Below the pieces are notes generated by a model. That model had not been told where the DNA came from. It saw nothing but the letters and a program-made list of their open reading frames with translations, and searched no databases. 64,000 bases of DNA from Opisthocomus hoazin (taxonomy: Eukaryota > Chordata > Aves > Opisthocomiformes > Opisthocomidae). Location of the stretch: assembly GCF_030867145.1 (NCBI RefSeq), contig NC_134426.1, positions 8,866,001-8,930,000 of the forward strand, in the 5' to 3' direction. The position numbers and the translations under genes are program-made. Positions 1 to 10,563 of the stretch are shown piece after piece. Position 1 is the first letter of the stretch, and every line of letters begins with the position of its first letter.

Positions 1-552
1 CCTCACAGCAGACCATATGTTGATGTGCTTTGGATTTGTAACTAAACCAGAATTGATAACCCATCAGTGTTGTGGCTACTGCTGAACAGTCCTTGCAGAG
101 CATGAAGGTTTCCTCGTTTTCACACTCTGCCTGGACAGTGAGTTGGCTGAGTGTACAGAAGAACCTGAGACAGCTGACCCAAAATGACTGAAAGGATATT
201 GCACACCATAAGAAGTCATGGTCAGTGATAATAACTCAGGGAGAAGAGGATGAAATGAAGGCATTTATGGTCATGATATTTGTCTTCCCATGTCACTGAT
301 ACCTGTATTGAAGCCCTCATTTCCTGGCAATGGCTAAACCCATGTCTGCCCATGGGAAGCAGTGACTGAATTCCTCATTATTGATTGCTCACACATGCAG
401 ATTTTGCTTCACCTATTAAACTGTCTTTGTGTTCACCCATGATTTTTCTCACTTTTGTCACTGCTGACTGTCTCCTCCTTCATGCTGGGTGTATAAGGGT
501 TGAGTGTGCAGTTCATTCTGGGTGTTTAGTTGTTGGCCAGGGTGAAACTACA
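1..552 (+). repeat. LTR fragment, recurrent ERVL-like avian family
   Basis: The first ~235 bases align by eye, in inverted orientation, with 40485-40730, including the motif GCTTTGGATTTGTAACTAAA. Around 415-460 a TTAAACTGTCTTTG motif followed by a pyrimidine-rich tail resembles the 3' part of the solo LTR at 11980-12395 (TTAAACTGCCCTTA). The element seems to end near ACTACA at 547-552. The 5' end lies outside the window. No coding sequence. The family placement is from general knowledge of bird LTRs and is tentative. Confidence 0.55.
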
Positions 553-699
553 AGTATTTCCTAGCACAGTGTTCTCCTTTTTAGTGTCTCCTTTGACCAA
601 CACACAAGCTCTCACCTAACTTGTTGCCTGTCCAGTAGAGGAGCTGAGAAATCCCTGAGAGTCAAACACTGGAGCAGAGACCGAGGGCACTTGGAGGAA

Positions 700-2282
700 T
701 CTCAGACAATGGGGATTTTCAAGATCTCTCGAGACACGGCTGTAAGCACCTGATCCAGCACCTGATCAGAGCTGTCTGATAAGAGGCTTGACTGAGAGAC
801 CACCTGTGGCAAGAGCTATGAGACCTGGTGTGTATGGAGTGTAAGGAGGAAAGTGATTTCCTTTTTATTAATATGGCAGTAGAGCTGGGTATCACAAAGC
901 CCTGGAGGACGATGGGGGTGACCACGCAGGAAACGTCCCTTCTCAGGACTGGGGTGTAGATTCAGAGATGGGAAGGGCTGGAGTGTGGGGTGATCAGGCA
1001 AGATCGTGCTGGCACAGCTTTCCTGGGGTGTCCAGGGAACATGGCACAGATCGGGTCCCTCTCTTCTGCACCTTTCATGCCTTGCTTCCTTCACTGTGTC
1101 ACCTGGCTCAGCACCATGAGCACCCTCCTAGGTGCCCTCACCCTGCATACTCAAACAGCCAAGCTCTACATGGGTGTTTTCCTCTTCTGGAAACTTTCCC
1201 GCCTAGGACAGCCCTTCCCCAGCTCTCTCCACCTCCCCTGCATTCTCCCAACCCAGTCCAGGAGAGCACTCCAGTCTGGGCTGGCCCCACAGAACTGCCC
1301 ATCACGGACTGCTGCACAATTGTGGGCACTCACCCCACAGCCCCAGTCCCTCTGAAGGGCACAGAGGCTCCTGGGGAGCAGAGAGAGGTCTCAGCCTTCC
1401 CCATCAGCCCCAGGGCTGAGGGCCAGCCACAGCATGAGGAGACAGAGACCAGTGTCTCCCACTGTCGCCTGCTCTTGTCTCCAAGAGACGCTTATTGAAA
1501 ACTACAGGATGTCCCTCTGAGCCAGCCCCTCTCCCCAACACCAGACTCCTGGCCGAAGGTCTCCTCAGGCTGCTCCTGCTGCCCCAGCAACAGTGTAGCC
1601 TGCCTGGAGGGGGTGCATGTAGAAACAGGTCTCCCTTTTTCATTTATCCCTCCCTGGAAGCATGGAGTCCGTCCTTTGCTGTTTTCCAGGGACATACCTG
1701 CCGAAAGAAAGCCTTTCCTCAGAGGACCATATCTGTGTTCACCTGGCTGGTCATACCTGCACCCTTGCCATGCTCCCCACAAGACCCTGAGCTGTCGGTG
1801 CTGCTCTGCAGGGCACATGGGCTCTAGTGCCTGAAACCATGAGGGGACAGTCCCACGGAGGTCCCTGTTGATCATTCATCTTTTCCATTGGAACTGGGCA
1901 CCAACACTTGGAGTCTCAGGAAAGACCGATTCCCCAATGCTTCACTCCATCTCATTCACCATTGAACCCCAGCAGAACAGCACGGCCTCACAGAGACAAG
2001 CTCTTCAGCTTGTTCCTGACCCTGGCTTTGGAAAAAGAGCCATAGCTCCAGACGCAGGCACTGATGAAATCCGCTATTATTAGAAAGATATGATAGGGGA
2101 GACCAACAGCACCGCTGTGCCAGACAAATTCGTAAGGGTCAGACAGACTGGGTTCACGTCTCTGGAAAAGAGGAGTGGATGCGGAAACTCATGGAGAAAC
2201 TGAATTATCACAGATAAAATGCCCAAACCACAAGAGGTTCCCCAGATAATTAGGAAATCACTTGTGAAGAGGCATGGGCAGC
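700..2282 (-). repeat. 3' flank of OR1, segmental duplicate shared with OR3
   Basis: Read on the minus strand, this is the sequence after the OR1 stop codon. Two parts match the OR3 3' flank: the part just past the stop (through the poly(A) region) and the segment 960-1820, which is an inverted copy of 37640-38450 (for example the stretch around 1085-1180 with CTACATGGGTGTTTTCCTCT). The open frames here, such as 968-1498, are not preserved between copies, so no gene is called. Confidence 0.7.
2076..2081 (-). terminator. Variant poly(A) signal of OR1 (AATAAT)
   Basis: On the minus strand the motif CTAATAATAGCGG occupies the place where OR2 and OR3 have AATAAA, about 200 bases after the stop codon. 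Here the hexamer is AATAAT, a weak variant. Identified by alignment of the four 3' flanks; usage is inferred. Confidence 0.45.
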
Positions 2283-3218
2283 TTATAGCTGCCGAAAGTC
2301 TACTGACAGAATGAGCTTCTTTGTTGCATCTTTGAGCTCCTGGTTCCTCATGCTGTAGATGAGGGGGTTCACTGCTGGAGGAATCACTGAGTAGAGGAAT
2401 GACACTACCAGGTCCAGGGATGGCGAGGAGGTGGAGGGGGGCTTCAGGTAGGCAAACAGGGAAGTGCTGATATACAGGGAGACCATGGCCAGGTGAGGGA
2501 GGCACGTGGAAAAGGCTTTGTGCCGTCCCTGCTCAGAGGGGATCCTCTGCACGGCCCTGAAGATCTGCACATAGGACAGCACAATGAAAACAAAACACCC
2601 AAAAGCTAAAGAAAAGCTAACCCCAACAAGCCCAACTTCCCTGAGATAGAAGTGTGAGCAAGAGAGCTTGAGGATCTGGGGGATTTCACAGAAGAACTGG
2701 TCCACAGCATTGCCGTGGCAGAGGGGTATGGAAAATGTATTGGCAGTGTGCAGGAGAGAATTGAGGAAAGCACTGCCCCAGGCAGCTGCTGCCATGTGGA
2801 CACAAGCTCTGCTGCCCAGGAGGGTCCCGTAGTGCAGGGGTCTGCAGATGGCAACATAGCGGTCATAGGCCATGACAGTCAGAAAACAAAGCTCTGCTAC
2901 TACCAAGACGGCAAACATGAAGACCTGGGCAGCACATCCCAAGTAGGAGATGTCCCTGGTGTCCCAGAGGGAATTGGCCATGGATTTCGGGAGAATGGTG
3001 GAGATGGAGCCGATGTCGACGAGGGAGAGGTTGAGGAGGAAGAAGTACATGGGAGTGTGGAGGTGGTGCTCATAGGCTATGGTGGTGATGATGAGGCCGT
3101 TGCCCAGGAGGGCAGCCAGGTAGATGCCAAGGAAGAGCCAGAAGTGTAAGAGCTGCCGTTCCCGAGAGTCTGCAAATACCAGGAGGAGGAACTGTGTGAC
3201 AGAGCTGCCGTTGGACAT
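2283..3218 (-). CDS. Olfactory receptor, family-14-like (OR1 of this cluster)
   Basis: Seven-transmembrane odorant receptor, 311 residues. It would act in the ciliary membrane of olfactory neurons, coupling odorant binding to the olfactory G protein. Visible hallmarks: N-glycosylation sequon N3-G-S, GN in TM1 (39-40), LHTPMYFFLLNLS (53-65), MAYDRYVAIC at the end of TM3 (116-125), conserved cysteines C95, C167, C177 and C187, KAFSTCLPHL before TM6 (234-243), and PLIYSMRN in TM7 (285-292). The start is the ATG at 3218, because it aligns with the starts of OR2 and OR3 and lies 23 bases after a splice acceptor. Upstream in-frame codons would fall in the intron. The frame is intact, single-exon in coding sequence as usual for the family. 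Inverted relative to the other three receptors. The subfamily and ligand cannot be told from sequence alone. Confidence 0.93.
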   Translation of the reverse strand: MSNGSSVTQFLLLVFADSRERQLLHFWLFLGIYLAALLGNGLIITTIAYEHHLHTPMYFFLLNLSLVDIGSISTILPKSMANSLWDTRDISYLGCAAQVFMFAVLVVAELCFLTVMAYDRYVAICRPLHYGTLLGSRACVHMAAAAWGSAFLNSLLHTANTFSIPLCHGNAVDQFFCEIPQILKLSCSHFYLREVGLVGVSFSLAFGCFVFIVLSYVQIFRAVQRIPSEQGRHKAFSTCLPHLAMVSLYISTSLFAYLKPPSTSSPSLDLVVSFLYSVIPPAVNPLIYSMRNQELKDATKKLILSVDFRQL

Positions 3219-3240
3219 TTGCTTCCTCTGTGCATGGGGA

Positions 3241-3262
3241 CCTGTCATTAGAGGAAAAAACA
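3241..3262 (-). promoter_or_regulatory. 3' splice acceptor before the OR1 coding exon
   Basis: On the minus strand a pyrimidine tract (TTTTTTCCTCTAATGACAG) ends in AG at 3243-3242, about 23 bases before the ATG. Olfactory receptor genes usually have a 5' noncoding exon and an intron ending close to the start codon. OR2 and OR4 have the same TTCCTCTA core at the same place. Confidence 0.6.
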
Positions 3263-6128
3263 GGGAAGAGTTAGGGGGGACATCTCCGAGAAGCATAAAA
3301 GCCTTTCTCCTAGACCCTCACCGTTTCACACACACCTCATTCTTTTTCCAGGAGCCCTTTCTTCAGCTCTGTGGTTGCAATTCTGGTTAGGTTTTGCTGA
3401 GTGGAGCGGAAGGAGCAGGACCTCCTCCCTCTGGCTGCCAAGGATCCAGCCGTGCTCTGCAACAGTGTGTTCAAGGGCATGGTTGGGCAGGGCCAGACCT
3501 GGTGTTCAACTTTATGAGAAGAACCTTATCATATCGCAGAAGGGCTTTTCAGCATCAGCACTGCCAGTGCTAAGGAATGGGGATGGCAGAAGTCAGACTC
3601 ACAAGTTTTTGGTTCTTAGCCAAGAACAAAAGTGGGTCATTTCAACAGCCCAACAGCATTTCCTCGGTTGTAGTATCTCTATGTTTCTCCATGGGGCTTT
3701 AAAATACAACAGAGACACTGCAGGTCACATTTGCATCCTGGAGGGCATCTGACACCTTGGAATGACACTCAAGGAGCTAGCCAATTATCCTAATGACAGC
3801 TTTTCATTTAGAGAAAAGTGACTCAGTCCCCAGCCCCACAGGCTGCATTGGCCATAGCCCCCACAGGTTAGAGGGAAGGTGGGACACTTGTTCCCATGGT
3901 CACATCTGCATGAACGGACAAACAAGATCACAGTTTGAGTCTGCAGCTCAGACACCCATCCCCAGAGAGTGACAGCAACAAAAAGATAAATTTAAAGGAG
4001 ACAAGAGGAGAAACTAAGGAAGAATAGAGTGAGGATTTGGCTGAGAGAGGAAAGGGGAGAGGCAGAGGAGAGAGGAAGGGGGTTGCTCAGGGAAGGCCTC
4101 TGCACTGCAGGGCATGGCCAGGAGGTGCTCGTATCTCCTCTGCAACAGGGTTTCCATGAGCAGTTCCCTCCCTTCCTGCCCATCTCGACTGCCTGGAGCC
4201 GTCCCTGCCAGGAGCTCTTGCTCTGGACCCACATCTCTTCCCTGCCAGTGCTCACAGACCCCAGCCCAGCCCCTGTGTGCCCAGTTCTGCCCTGCAGCCT
4301 CTGTGTGTGTGCAGGGACTAAAGGGCAGCTCACACAAGCCCTGATGAAACTGGCCAGGGGATGCTGGTGCTGCCTGTAGTCCCCAGAGCTGGAAAGGGAA
4401 AATGCAGACTCAGGAAAGCTTCTCCTCTCTACAGTCATCCCCTCCTTCTACACTCCAGTTTAAAAGTGCCCTGGGAAATGTCCCACTGCCCACCCAGCAA
4501 ACCAAGAGGAGAAACTTCAGCAGACAGCCACCTTCCCCTTCAGGGAACTCCATCTTGAGAAGTTCCCTTGGAAATGCAGTGGGGGTGATCTGGAGCTGTG
4601 AGCAGCCCTGACCCATGCAGCAGAAAGACCCTGCCCTGCCTTCCTGGGGGTTTCTCCTTCCACCCACAGCTTCTCCCTATAGCATTGTGGTGAGCTGCTT
4701 GGGCAGGGTGAGTCCTGGCCCTGGCAGGCAGCAGAGTCCCTGCCCCAGCAACCAGTACCATGCTGGCGCACAGACCCCGCACGGAATGGCAGCTTGGGAC
4801 AGCCTGGGCTGCACATCCACCTTCCCAACCCTTCAGCCGTCCCTGGGAGAAGGCAGCTGTCATGGCCTGTCCCTCTGAGGGTGCAGCAGGCAGTCCCTGC
4901 TTTGCAGCACGTCCTCACCTTCTACAACAGACAAACTGTGATATTCCTCACCCCCCCCATAGGCTGTGGGGTGTGCCAGCTTGAGGAGATCTTTCCACAA
5001 AATGCAGGCACATTGCCCTTCATGCAGAGACCTACCGTGTCAACGGCTGAAAACATCTCTCGCCTAGTGATCTCTCAGCATCCTCCCACTCCACACTGCC
5101 TTCAACCTCTCTCTACCTTGCTCGTCTCCCCTTGCTGCCTGCTGTGCTTTGCAGAGGAGCTGCTGCTGGGCAGAGATCACTGTCTGCAGTGCTGCCCACT
5201 TGCCATGACGTCAGTTCATCCCAGAAGCTCAGCCTCAGCTCAGTAGCAGAGGACAAGCTCAGTGTGTCTCTGGTTCTTTGCCCTCTGGGCTCACTTGAGG
5301 TGTCTTTTTGTCTCCAGGGGAACCTGCTGTGAAACAGGATGAAGTCATCACTGATGATTCCTCCGCTGGGGAGAAACTCTTCTTTTCTACAGTGTCATTT
5401 CTCTTCTCAGTGGCACAGTTAGAAAGAAAAAATGACTTTCTTTGTGCCGTTATTAGACAGGACAAACAGAAAATGACAGGGAGGGATCTCCTTTACGCTA
5501 ATGTAGGAAGGGTTTGAAGTCCTGGGGCTAGAAGAGGACTCACCTCCCACTCACAAACCTACAGGAGGTGGGGTTCTTCTTGCCTCAGTTCAGATGGACA
5601 TTTAACAGGCTTCTGCATGGGAGCTCCTTGTCTCAGCTCCCTTGTTAATTATTTGAGGTGGAGGGCAGGAGGAAGACGTTCAGACACAGACACCTGGTGA
5701 CAGGTTTGGTTCCAGAGGTGACCAAGATGTGTGCTGGTAACTGCACGCTCCACTGGAGTAGTTCATAGAGACAGGGCAGTGTCTGAGGGCTTCTTCCTGG
5801 AGGCTGGTGGGAAATGTCTTTGAACAGCTTAAATGACAGAAAGTGACCGCATTTAAGACAACTGAATCTTTAAATATTCCTTATAGCCAGGGCTGCCTAT
5901 GGATGCAATCACCCCTTTAAATGGAGTCGTGTTCCACAGAGAGAGCTAAGTCTTTCTCTTTCTCCTCTTTATCAGCTGTATTGTCTGCATGGCCTTAAAA
6001 GTATGATGGCATTGGTCTTATGTGCATCCCTTCATTGCCTAACCTCATTCAAGACAGCTGAAACTTCATTTAATTTACAAACACAGGCTTGTAGAGCTAT
6101 GGAAGTTGCCAGAGCACTCTGGCACAGT
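3263..6128 (-). repeat. 5' flank of OR1, inverted copy of the receptor upstream block
   Basis: Noncoding upstream DNA shared with the other receptors. Examples: 4861-4960 is the inverse of 34640-34720; 5690-5740 (GACACCTGGTGACAGGTTTG) is the inverse of 33795-33845 and 50210-50260; 6003-6080 is the inverse of 33440-33520. The block stops at about 6128, where an LTR begins. It should hold the noncoding first exon and promoter, which I could not locate. Open frames in it (4029-4379, 4794-5246 and others) are not conserved between copies. Confidence 0.7.
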
Positions 6129-6130
6129 GG

Positions 6131-6850
6131 TGTAACCAAGGTGATGGAATCAGTTGACCATAAACATGAACAGTGCTGCTATGTTCCTGGTACAACCCAA
6201 CCCACCTGGACTTTAGGACAGAGGGTCTATTCTCTAGGTAACCATTAATGCTAACTATAGTAGGTAATTGCGTGTTTGTCAAGGGAAATGACAGAGTGGA
6301 ACACAGCTGCAGCAGGCACGCGAGGAATCCACTCACACAGCAACTCCCTGCAATGTACCATAGAGGATGAAGGGGAGTGAAGACTCCATGGCCCTGCTCT
6401 GTGATGATAAAGAGGGAAGAAATGATCCTCTAGAACTGATAGGCAGATCATTTGGCCCCCTGAGCCAACAGGTTTTCGTAACCTTGCCGAAGTGCTATCC
6501 TCTCATGAACTTTGCTCGTTTTAATATCAAAACACACTCCCATCCCGAAGGCTACCTGCCTCCATGGTGCGACCACCCCTCTTCAAGTCTGCGATCTTGA
6601 TTTTACGTGAACTATACCTTTAAACATGAATCGAGAGAAGTTTACACCAATTGCCAAAGCGAATAATATTGAATATGCATAAATATAATAAATATGTATA
6701 TTTTTGATTTATATAAACTGCATGGAAAGGGTATGAGGTATGCATGTTCGGTGGAATTATCCCCCGTGCATCCAGCGCTGCAATAAAGAATGCCTGGCTG
6801 CTAACACTACATTGGTGTTACGAGGTTTTATTCCCGGATTTTCAGTGACA
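6131..6850 (+). repeat. LTR-like element, copy 1
   Basis: Begins TGTAACCAAGGTGATG and ends TTTTCAGTGACA. A TATA box (ATATAAACTG, 6711-6720) lies about 65 bases before AATAAA (6782-6787), as in an LTR promoter and R region. Its first ~130 and last ~160 bases match the element at 7124-8250 in the same orientation; the middles differ in length and sequence. No clear target-site duplication was found. Confidence 0.55.
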
Positions 6851-7123
6851 CTATATCATTACAACCTAAGCATCGCCATGTTCAGAACATTTCTGTCCCA
6901 TATAAAGGTAAGCAGACTTTGGACTAGTCTTGCAACTTTTAGTGGGGGACCTCATGTGAGAAGCACAGAAGGGCAGCAGAGCTCAGTACAGCTGCTCTTC
7001 AAAGACAGTGTCTCTCAAGCAGGAGACTGTGCATGTCAATTGTCAGGACAATAAGCTGAACTGTCAGGAGAGAAGCTTGGAGAAACAGGAAACCCATGGG
7101 GAAGCTCCATGGACAAAAGGAAG
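6851..7123 (+). mobile_element. Old CR1 LINE piece (ORF2 linker region)
   Basis: Parallel to 8852-9110: both carry AAGCAGACTTTGG, CAGGAGACTGTGCATGTCAA-type sequence and the AAGCTTGGAGAAAC stretch. Minus-strand relatives are at 14040-14480 and 30200-30600. It matches the degraded linker between CR1 endonuclease and reverse transcriptase. Sandwiched between two LTR copies. Confidence 0.45.
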
Positions 7124-8250
7124 TGTAACCAAGGTGATGAAATCATTTGACCATAAACATGAACAATGCTGCTGTGTTCCTGGTACAGCCCTGCCCATCT
7201 GGACATTAGGTCTGGGAACAGAGGATTTAGTCCCTAGGTAATCATTAATGTTAAACAATAATGGTGGAGGGGGATTTTTAACAGAAATAGCGTTACCTAA
7301 TAGTTGCAGGTGCATTTGTGGTACCTATCTATTGTGTAAATTAACTGCAGCAAGAAGTCATACATCTCCCACCAAAGAAGTTAGTTTTAATTAAAACTAG
7401 CGGGTGCCTAGAAGTGGTCAATGTTAGAAATTGATTATAAAGATTGATTATAGAATAGAATAAAATCATAGAACTAGAACGTACACTCAGCTGTGTAGAC
7501 ACAGCTGTGTTAAGAAACCACACAATCGGTATGTTGCAATCGGGATAGAAATTAATTGTATGGATTGTATCTAATAGAATTAATTAAAGAAGCCGAGACA
7601 ACCCTGAAACCAAGCAAGGCCTGAAACCAGTGACGGAGAATTCTACAAAGACAGAAGAATAGAAAGAACTTAATAAACGATGTACTCAAAGGAACGGAAC
7701 GGTTGCTTAGGAAACTTATGAAGATTCTAGCCTTGATGTAATCGGTTTAATAAATGTATATGAACTGGTCTAGCATGCTCAGCTTTGCCACTCACTGAGG
7801 TGATGGTCCAACTCTGAGTTGTGAATAAAGCAAAACCTAGTGTAACCCACTCCTGTGAGGATAAAATTTTTAACAGTCAAGAAGACCCGTTCCGCAGAGA
7901 CAAGAGCCAGAAGACGACTGAGCTTGCGCAGAAACAGGGGTCAACCCGCGGACACTGTGATGAAGAGGATGAGACTTCATCTTGAGACCCCCGACAACTA
8001 CCACTAGGAGGCACTGCGCAAGCGCAACTGGGAAGAGTGTATGGAAATAGACTGATTTGACTATGAAAGGAAGAGCTTATGTAATCAGATGAATATGTAT
8101 ATTTTGTTCTATATAAACTGCATGGAAAAGGTACGACGTATGCACGTTTGGTGGAATTATCCCCCGTGCATCCGACGTCGCCATAAAGAATGCCTGCCTT
8201 TTAGCACTACATTGGTGTTACGAGGTTTTATTCACGGATTTTCAGCAACA
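7124..8250 (+). repeat. LTR-like element, copy 2 (longer)
   Basis: Same ends as the copy at 6131-6850 (TGTAACCAAGGTGATG and TTTTCAGCAACA) and the same TATA motif (ATATAAACTG, 8111-8120), with CATAAA at 8182-8187 in place of AATAAA. It is ~400 bases longer. The interior around 7508-7875 begins TGTTAAG and ends TTTTTAACA with an internal AATAAA near 7826, which may be a second, nested LTR. No coding sequence. Confidence 0.5.
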
Positions 8251-8851
8251 GGGACTGACCTCCCAAGGGGAATGACAATAAAAGAGTGTAGATGTTAGAC
8301 CTCAAATTGTTCTCCCAAAAGTGTGGTCATTTACCCAGTGCACAGTACACCAATACACACACAGAGCAGAGGTGTTGTCTTTCTTGCAGATTTGCACAGA
8401 TGTGGGTGCTAGGTGATAATTCCACAAAGCTAGCACAATGTTTAGCAGAGTCACAAGTTCTATGTACTCTTACCAAAACAAAGCAATTACTCATTGCATT
8501 CTGACTGGTTCATCACGTTACACGCTTGTCATAGAAGTATACTCCTTCCTTACTTAACTATGCATACTCGCGAGCCGAGGAGGTGCAGACTTTTTGGTTC
8601 TGAATTGAGTCGGTGGTTGCAATCTCCCCCTGCCGCCTTTACCTTTTTCCTAGTTTTCCTCAGTCTTTGTTAACTTCATGCTTCTTTGGTAACCGTCCAG
8701 CTTTCAGTGCCTTCTGGGCTGGATGTTCCCCTTTTATCAGTCTGTTAGCTCCTCTTCAAGGACACAATTGTTAGTAAGGCATGCATTGATTATACAAAGT
8801 AGTCAAGCCTAAAATTAAACAATGTCAGAAGGAAGGAAGCATTTCTGCCCT
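8251..8851. repeat. Unclassified repeat inside old CR1, second copy inverted at 48 kb
   Basis: 8252-8480 is an inverted copy of about 48365-48585 (shared AGACCTCAAATTGTTCTCCC-like and GTGCACAGTAC motifs). The first ~40 bases (GACCTCCCAAGGGG) read as CR1 endonuclease-side sequence; the rest is probably an inserted element of unknown type. I see no gene in it. Confidence 0.4.
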
Positions 8852-9480
8852 GTTTCATAGCAACGTGAGCATCACTATGCTCAGAATATTGCTGCCCGAT
8901 ATGAAGATAAGCAGACTTTGGCCTAGTCCTGCAACTTTTAATCAGAGAGCCCACGCGAGCAGTACACAAAGGCAGCACAGCTCAAGACATCTGGCCTTTG
9001 AAGATGGTGTCTTTCAAGCAGGAGGCTGTGCATGTCAACAGTCAGGAAAACAAGCAGAACTATCAGGAGAGAAGCTCAGGGAAACGGGAAACTGATGTGG
9101 GACCTCTATGGAAAAAAGGAAGGATACAAGAGTTGGATGCAAGGGTGGAAACAAAGGAGGAATTCAGAAATGTGTTTGGGTTTAGAAAAGCCAGAGCTCC
9201 GCTAGAGTTGACACTTGCAAGGGAGTTCAAGGCCACAGCAACGGGCTGGTACTCCTTTAGAACACTTAAAGAAGAAACAAAGATGGTGTGTGGACACTGT
9301 TGAATTCAGGAAGAGCAGAGGTAGGTATTTCTGAGATTGTCTGTGTCCTCTTTGCCTCTGTCTTCAGCAGCAAGGTCTCCCAGTTCCAGGTGCCTAAGAA
9401 GCAGAACCCCAGGCGAAACCCAGCAGTGGATGGAGATGAAGTCAGGAGTCCCTTAGATAAGGTCGGTTCTTAATAGTACA
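8852..9480 (+). mobile_element. Old CR1 LINE fragment (ORF2 linker and start of RT)
   Basis: Conceptual translation with stops and frame changes gives a linker rich in E/K/R, a KARAPLELTLAREF block, then (9325-9400) a CVLFASVFSSKVSQF block. These correspond to the conserved A-x-LELxLAR and LNAFFASVF region of CR1 ORF2, seen better preserved at 57350-57560. Paralogous copies lie on the minus strand at 30060-30600. Long inactive. Confidence 0.55.
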
Positions 9481-9486
9481 TTGGAC

Positions 9487-10563
9487 CACAGAATCACAGA
9501 ATCACAGAATGGTAGGGGATGGAAGGGACCTCTGTGGGACATCTAGTTCAACCCCCCTGCCCAAACAGGGTCACCTACAGCAGGCTGCACAGGACCGCGT
9601 CCAGGTGGGTCTTGAATATCTCCAGAGAAGGAGACTCCACAGCCTCCCTGGGCAGCCTGTTCCAGTGCTCCATCACCCTCAGAGGGAAGAAGTTCTTCCT
9701 CATGTTTAGACGGAACTTCCTCTGCTTTAGTTGGTGCCCATTGCCCCTAGTCCTGTCCCTGGGCACCACTGAAAAGAGTTTGTCCCCATCCTCCTGACAC
9801 TCACCTTTCAGATATTTATAAGCATTTCTAAGGTCTCCTCGCATCCTTCTCTTCTTCAGGCTGAACAAGCCCAGCTCCCTCAGCCTCTCCTCGTACGAGA
9901 GATGTTCCTGTCCCCTCATCGTCTTTGTAGTCCTCCGCTGGACTCTCTCCAGGAGCTCCTCATCTTTCTTGAACTGGGGAGCCCAGAACTGGACAGCGTA
10001 CTCCAGATGAGGCCTCACCAGGGCACTGTAGAGGGGAAGGAGAACCTCCCTCGACTTGCTGGCCACACTCCTTTTAATGCACCCCAGAATGCCATTGGCC
10101 TTCTTGGCAGCCAGGGCACACTGCTGGCTCACTGTTAACCTGTCATCCACCAGGACACCCACGTCCCTCTCCGCAGAGCTGCTCTCCAGCAGGTCAACCC
10201 CAACCCTGTACTGGCGCATGGGGTTGTTCCTCTCCAGGTGCAGGACCCTGCATTTGCCCTTGTTGAACCTCATCAGGTTCCTCTCTGCCCAACTTTCCAG
10301 CCTATCTAGGTCTCGCTGAATGGCAGCACAGCCTTCTGGTGTATCTACCACACCTCCCAGTTTGGTGTCGTCAGCAAACTTGCTGAGGGTACATTCTAAC
10401 TCTTCATCCAGGTAGTTGATAAAGAAGTTAAATAAAACTGGGCCCGGTACTGACCGCTGAGGGACACCAGTAGTTACCGGCCTCCAACTAGACTCAGCGC
10501 CGCTGATGACAACCCTCTGAGTTCTGCCATTCAGCCAGTTCTCAATCCACCTTTTTCCAACTT
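9487..10563 (-). mobile_element. CR1 LINE, 5'-truncated, 3' end intact
   Basis: The left edge carries repeats of the CR1 octamer (ATTCTGTG on the minus strand, 9487-9510), the family's 3' terminus. The element runs right to ~10563 and stops within the reverse transcriptase, so it is 5'-truncated, as most CR1 copies are. It is less diverged than the old CR1 to its left and lies tail-to-tail with it. Confidence 0.88.
9575..10560 (-). pseudogene. CR1 ORF2 reverse transcriptase, C-terminal part
   Basis: Open for ~325 codons without a stop, but with no start of its own because the element is truncated. It shows [10 protein letters not shown] with the catalytic FADD at 10367-10378, then [40 protein letters not shown] and, near the end, [14 protein letters not shown], all in the family order. 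The endonuclease and the N-terminal RT motifs are absent, so it cannot be autonomous. Its length without stops suggests a moderately recent insertion. Confidence 0.85.

Noticed and set aside
968-1498. 176-codon open frame
   Set aside because: Its inverted duplicate at 37834-38450 does not keep the same frame, and it has no recognisable domain.
2715-3149. 144-codon open frame on the plus strand across OR1
   Set aside because: Antisense shadow of a GC-rich receptor frame. The equivalent antisense frames over the other receptors (18198-18701, 36203-36712, 51756-52310) are also just complements of the conserved receptor codons.
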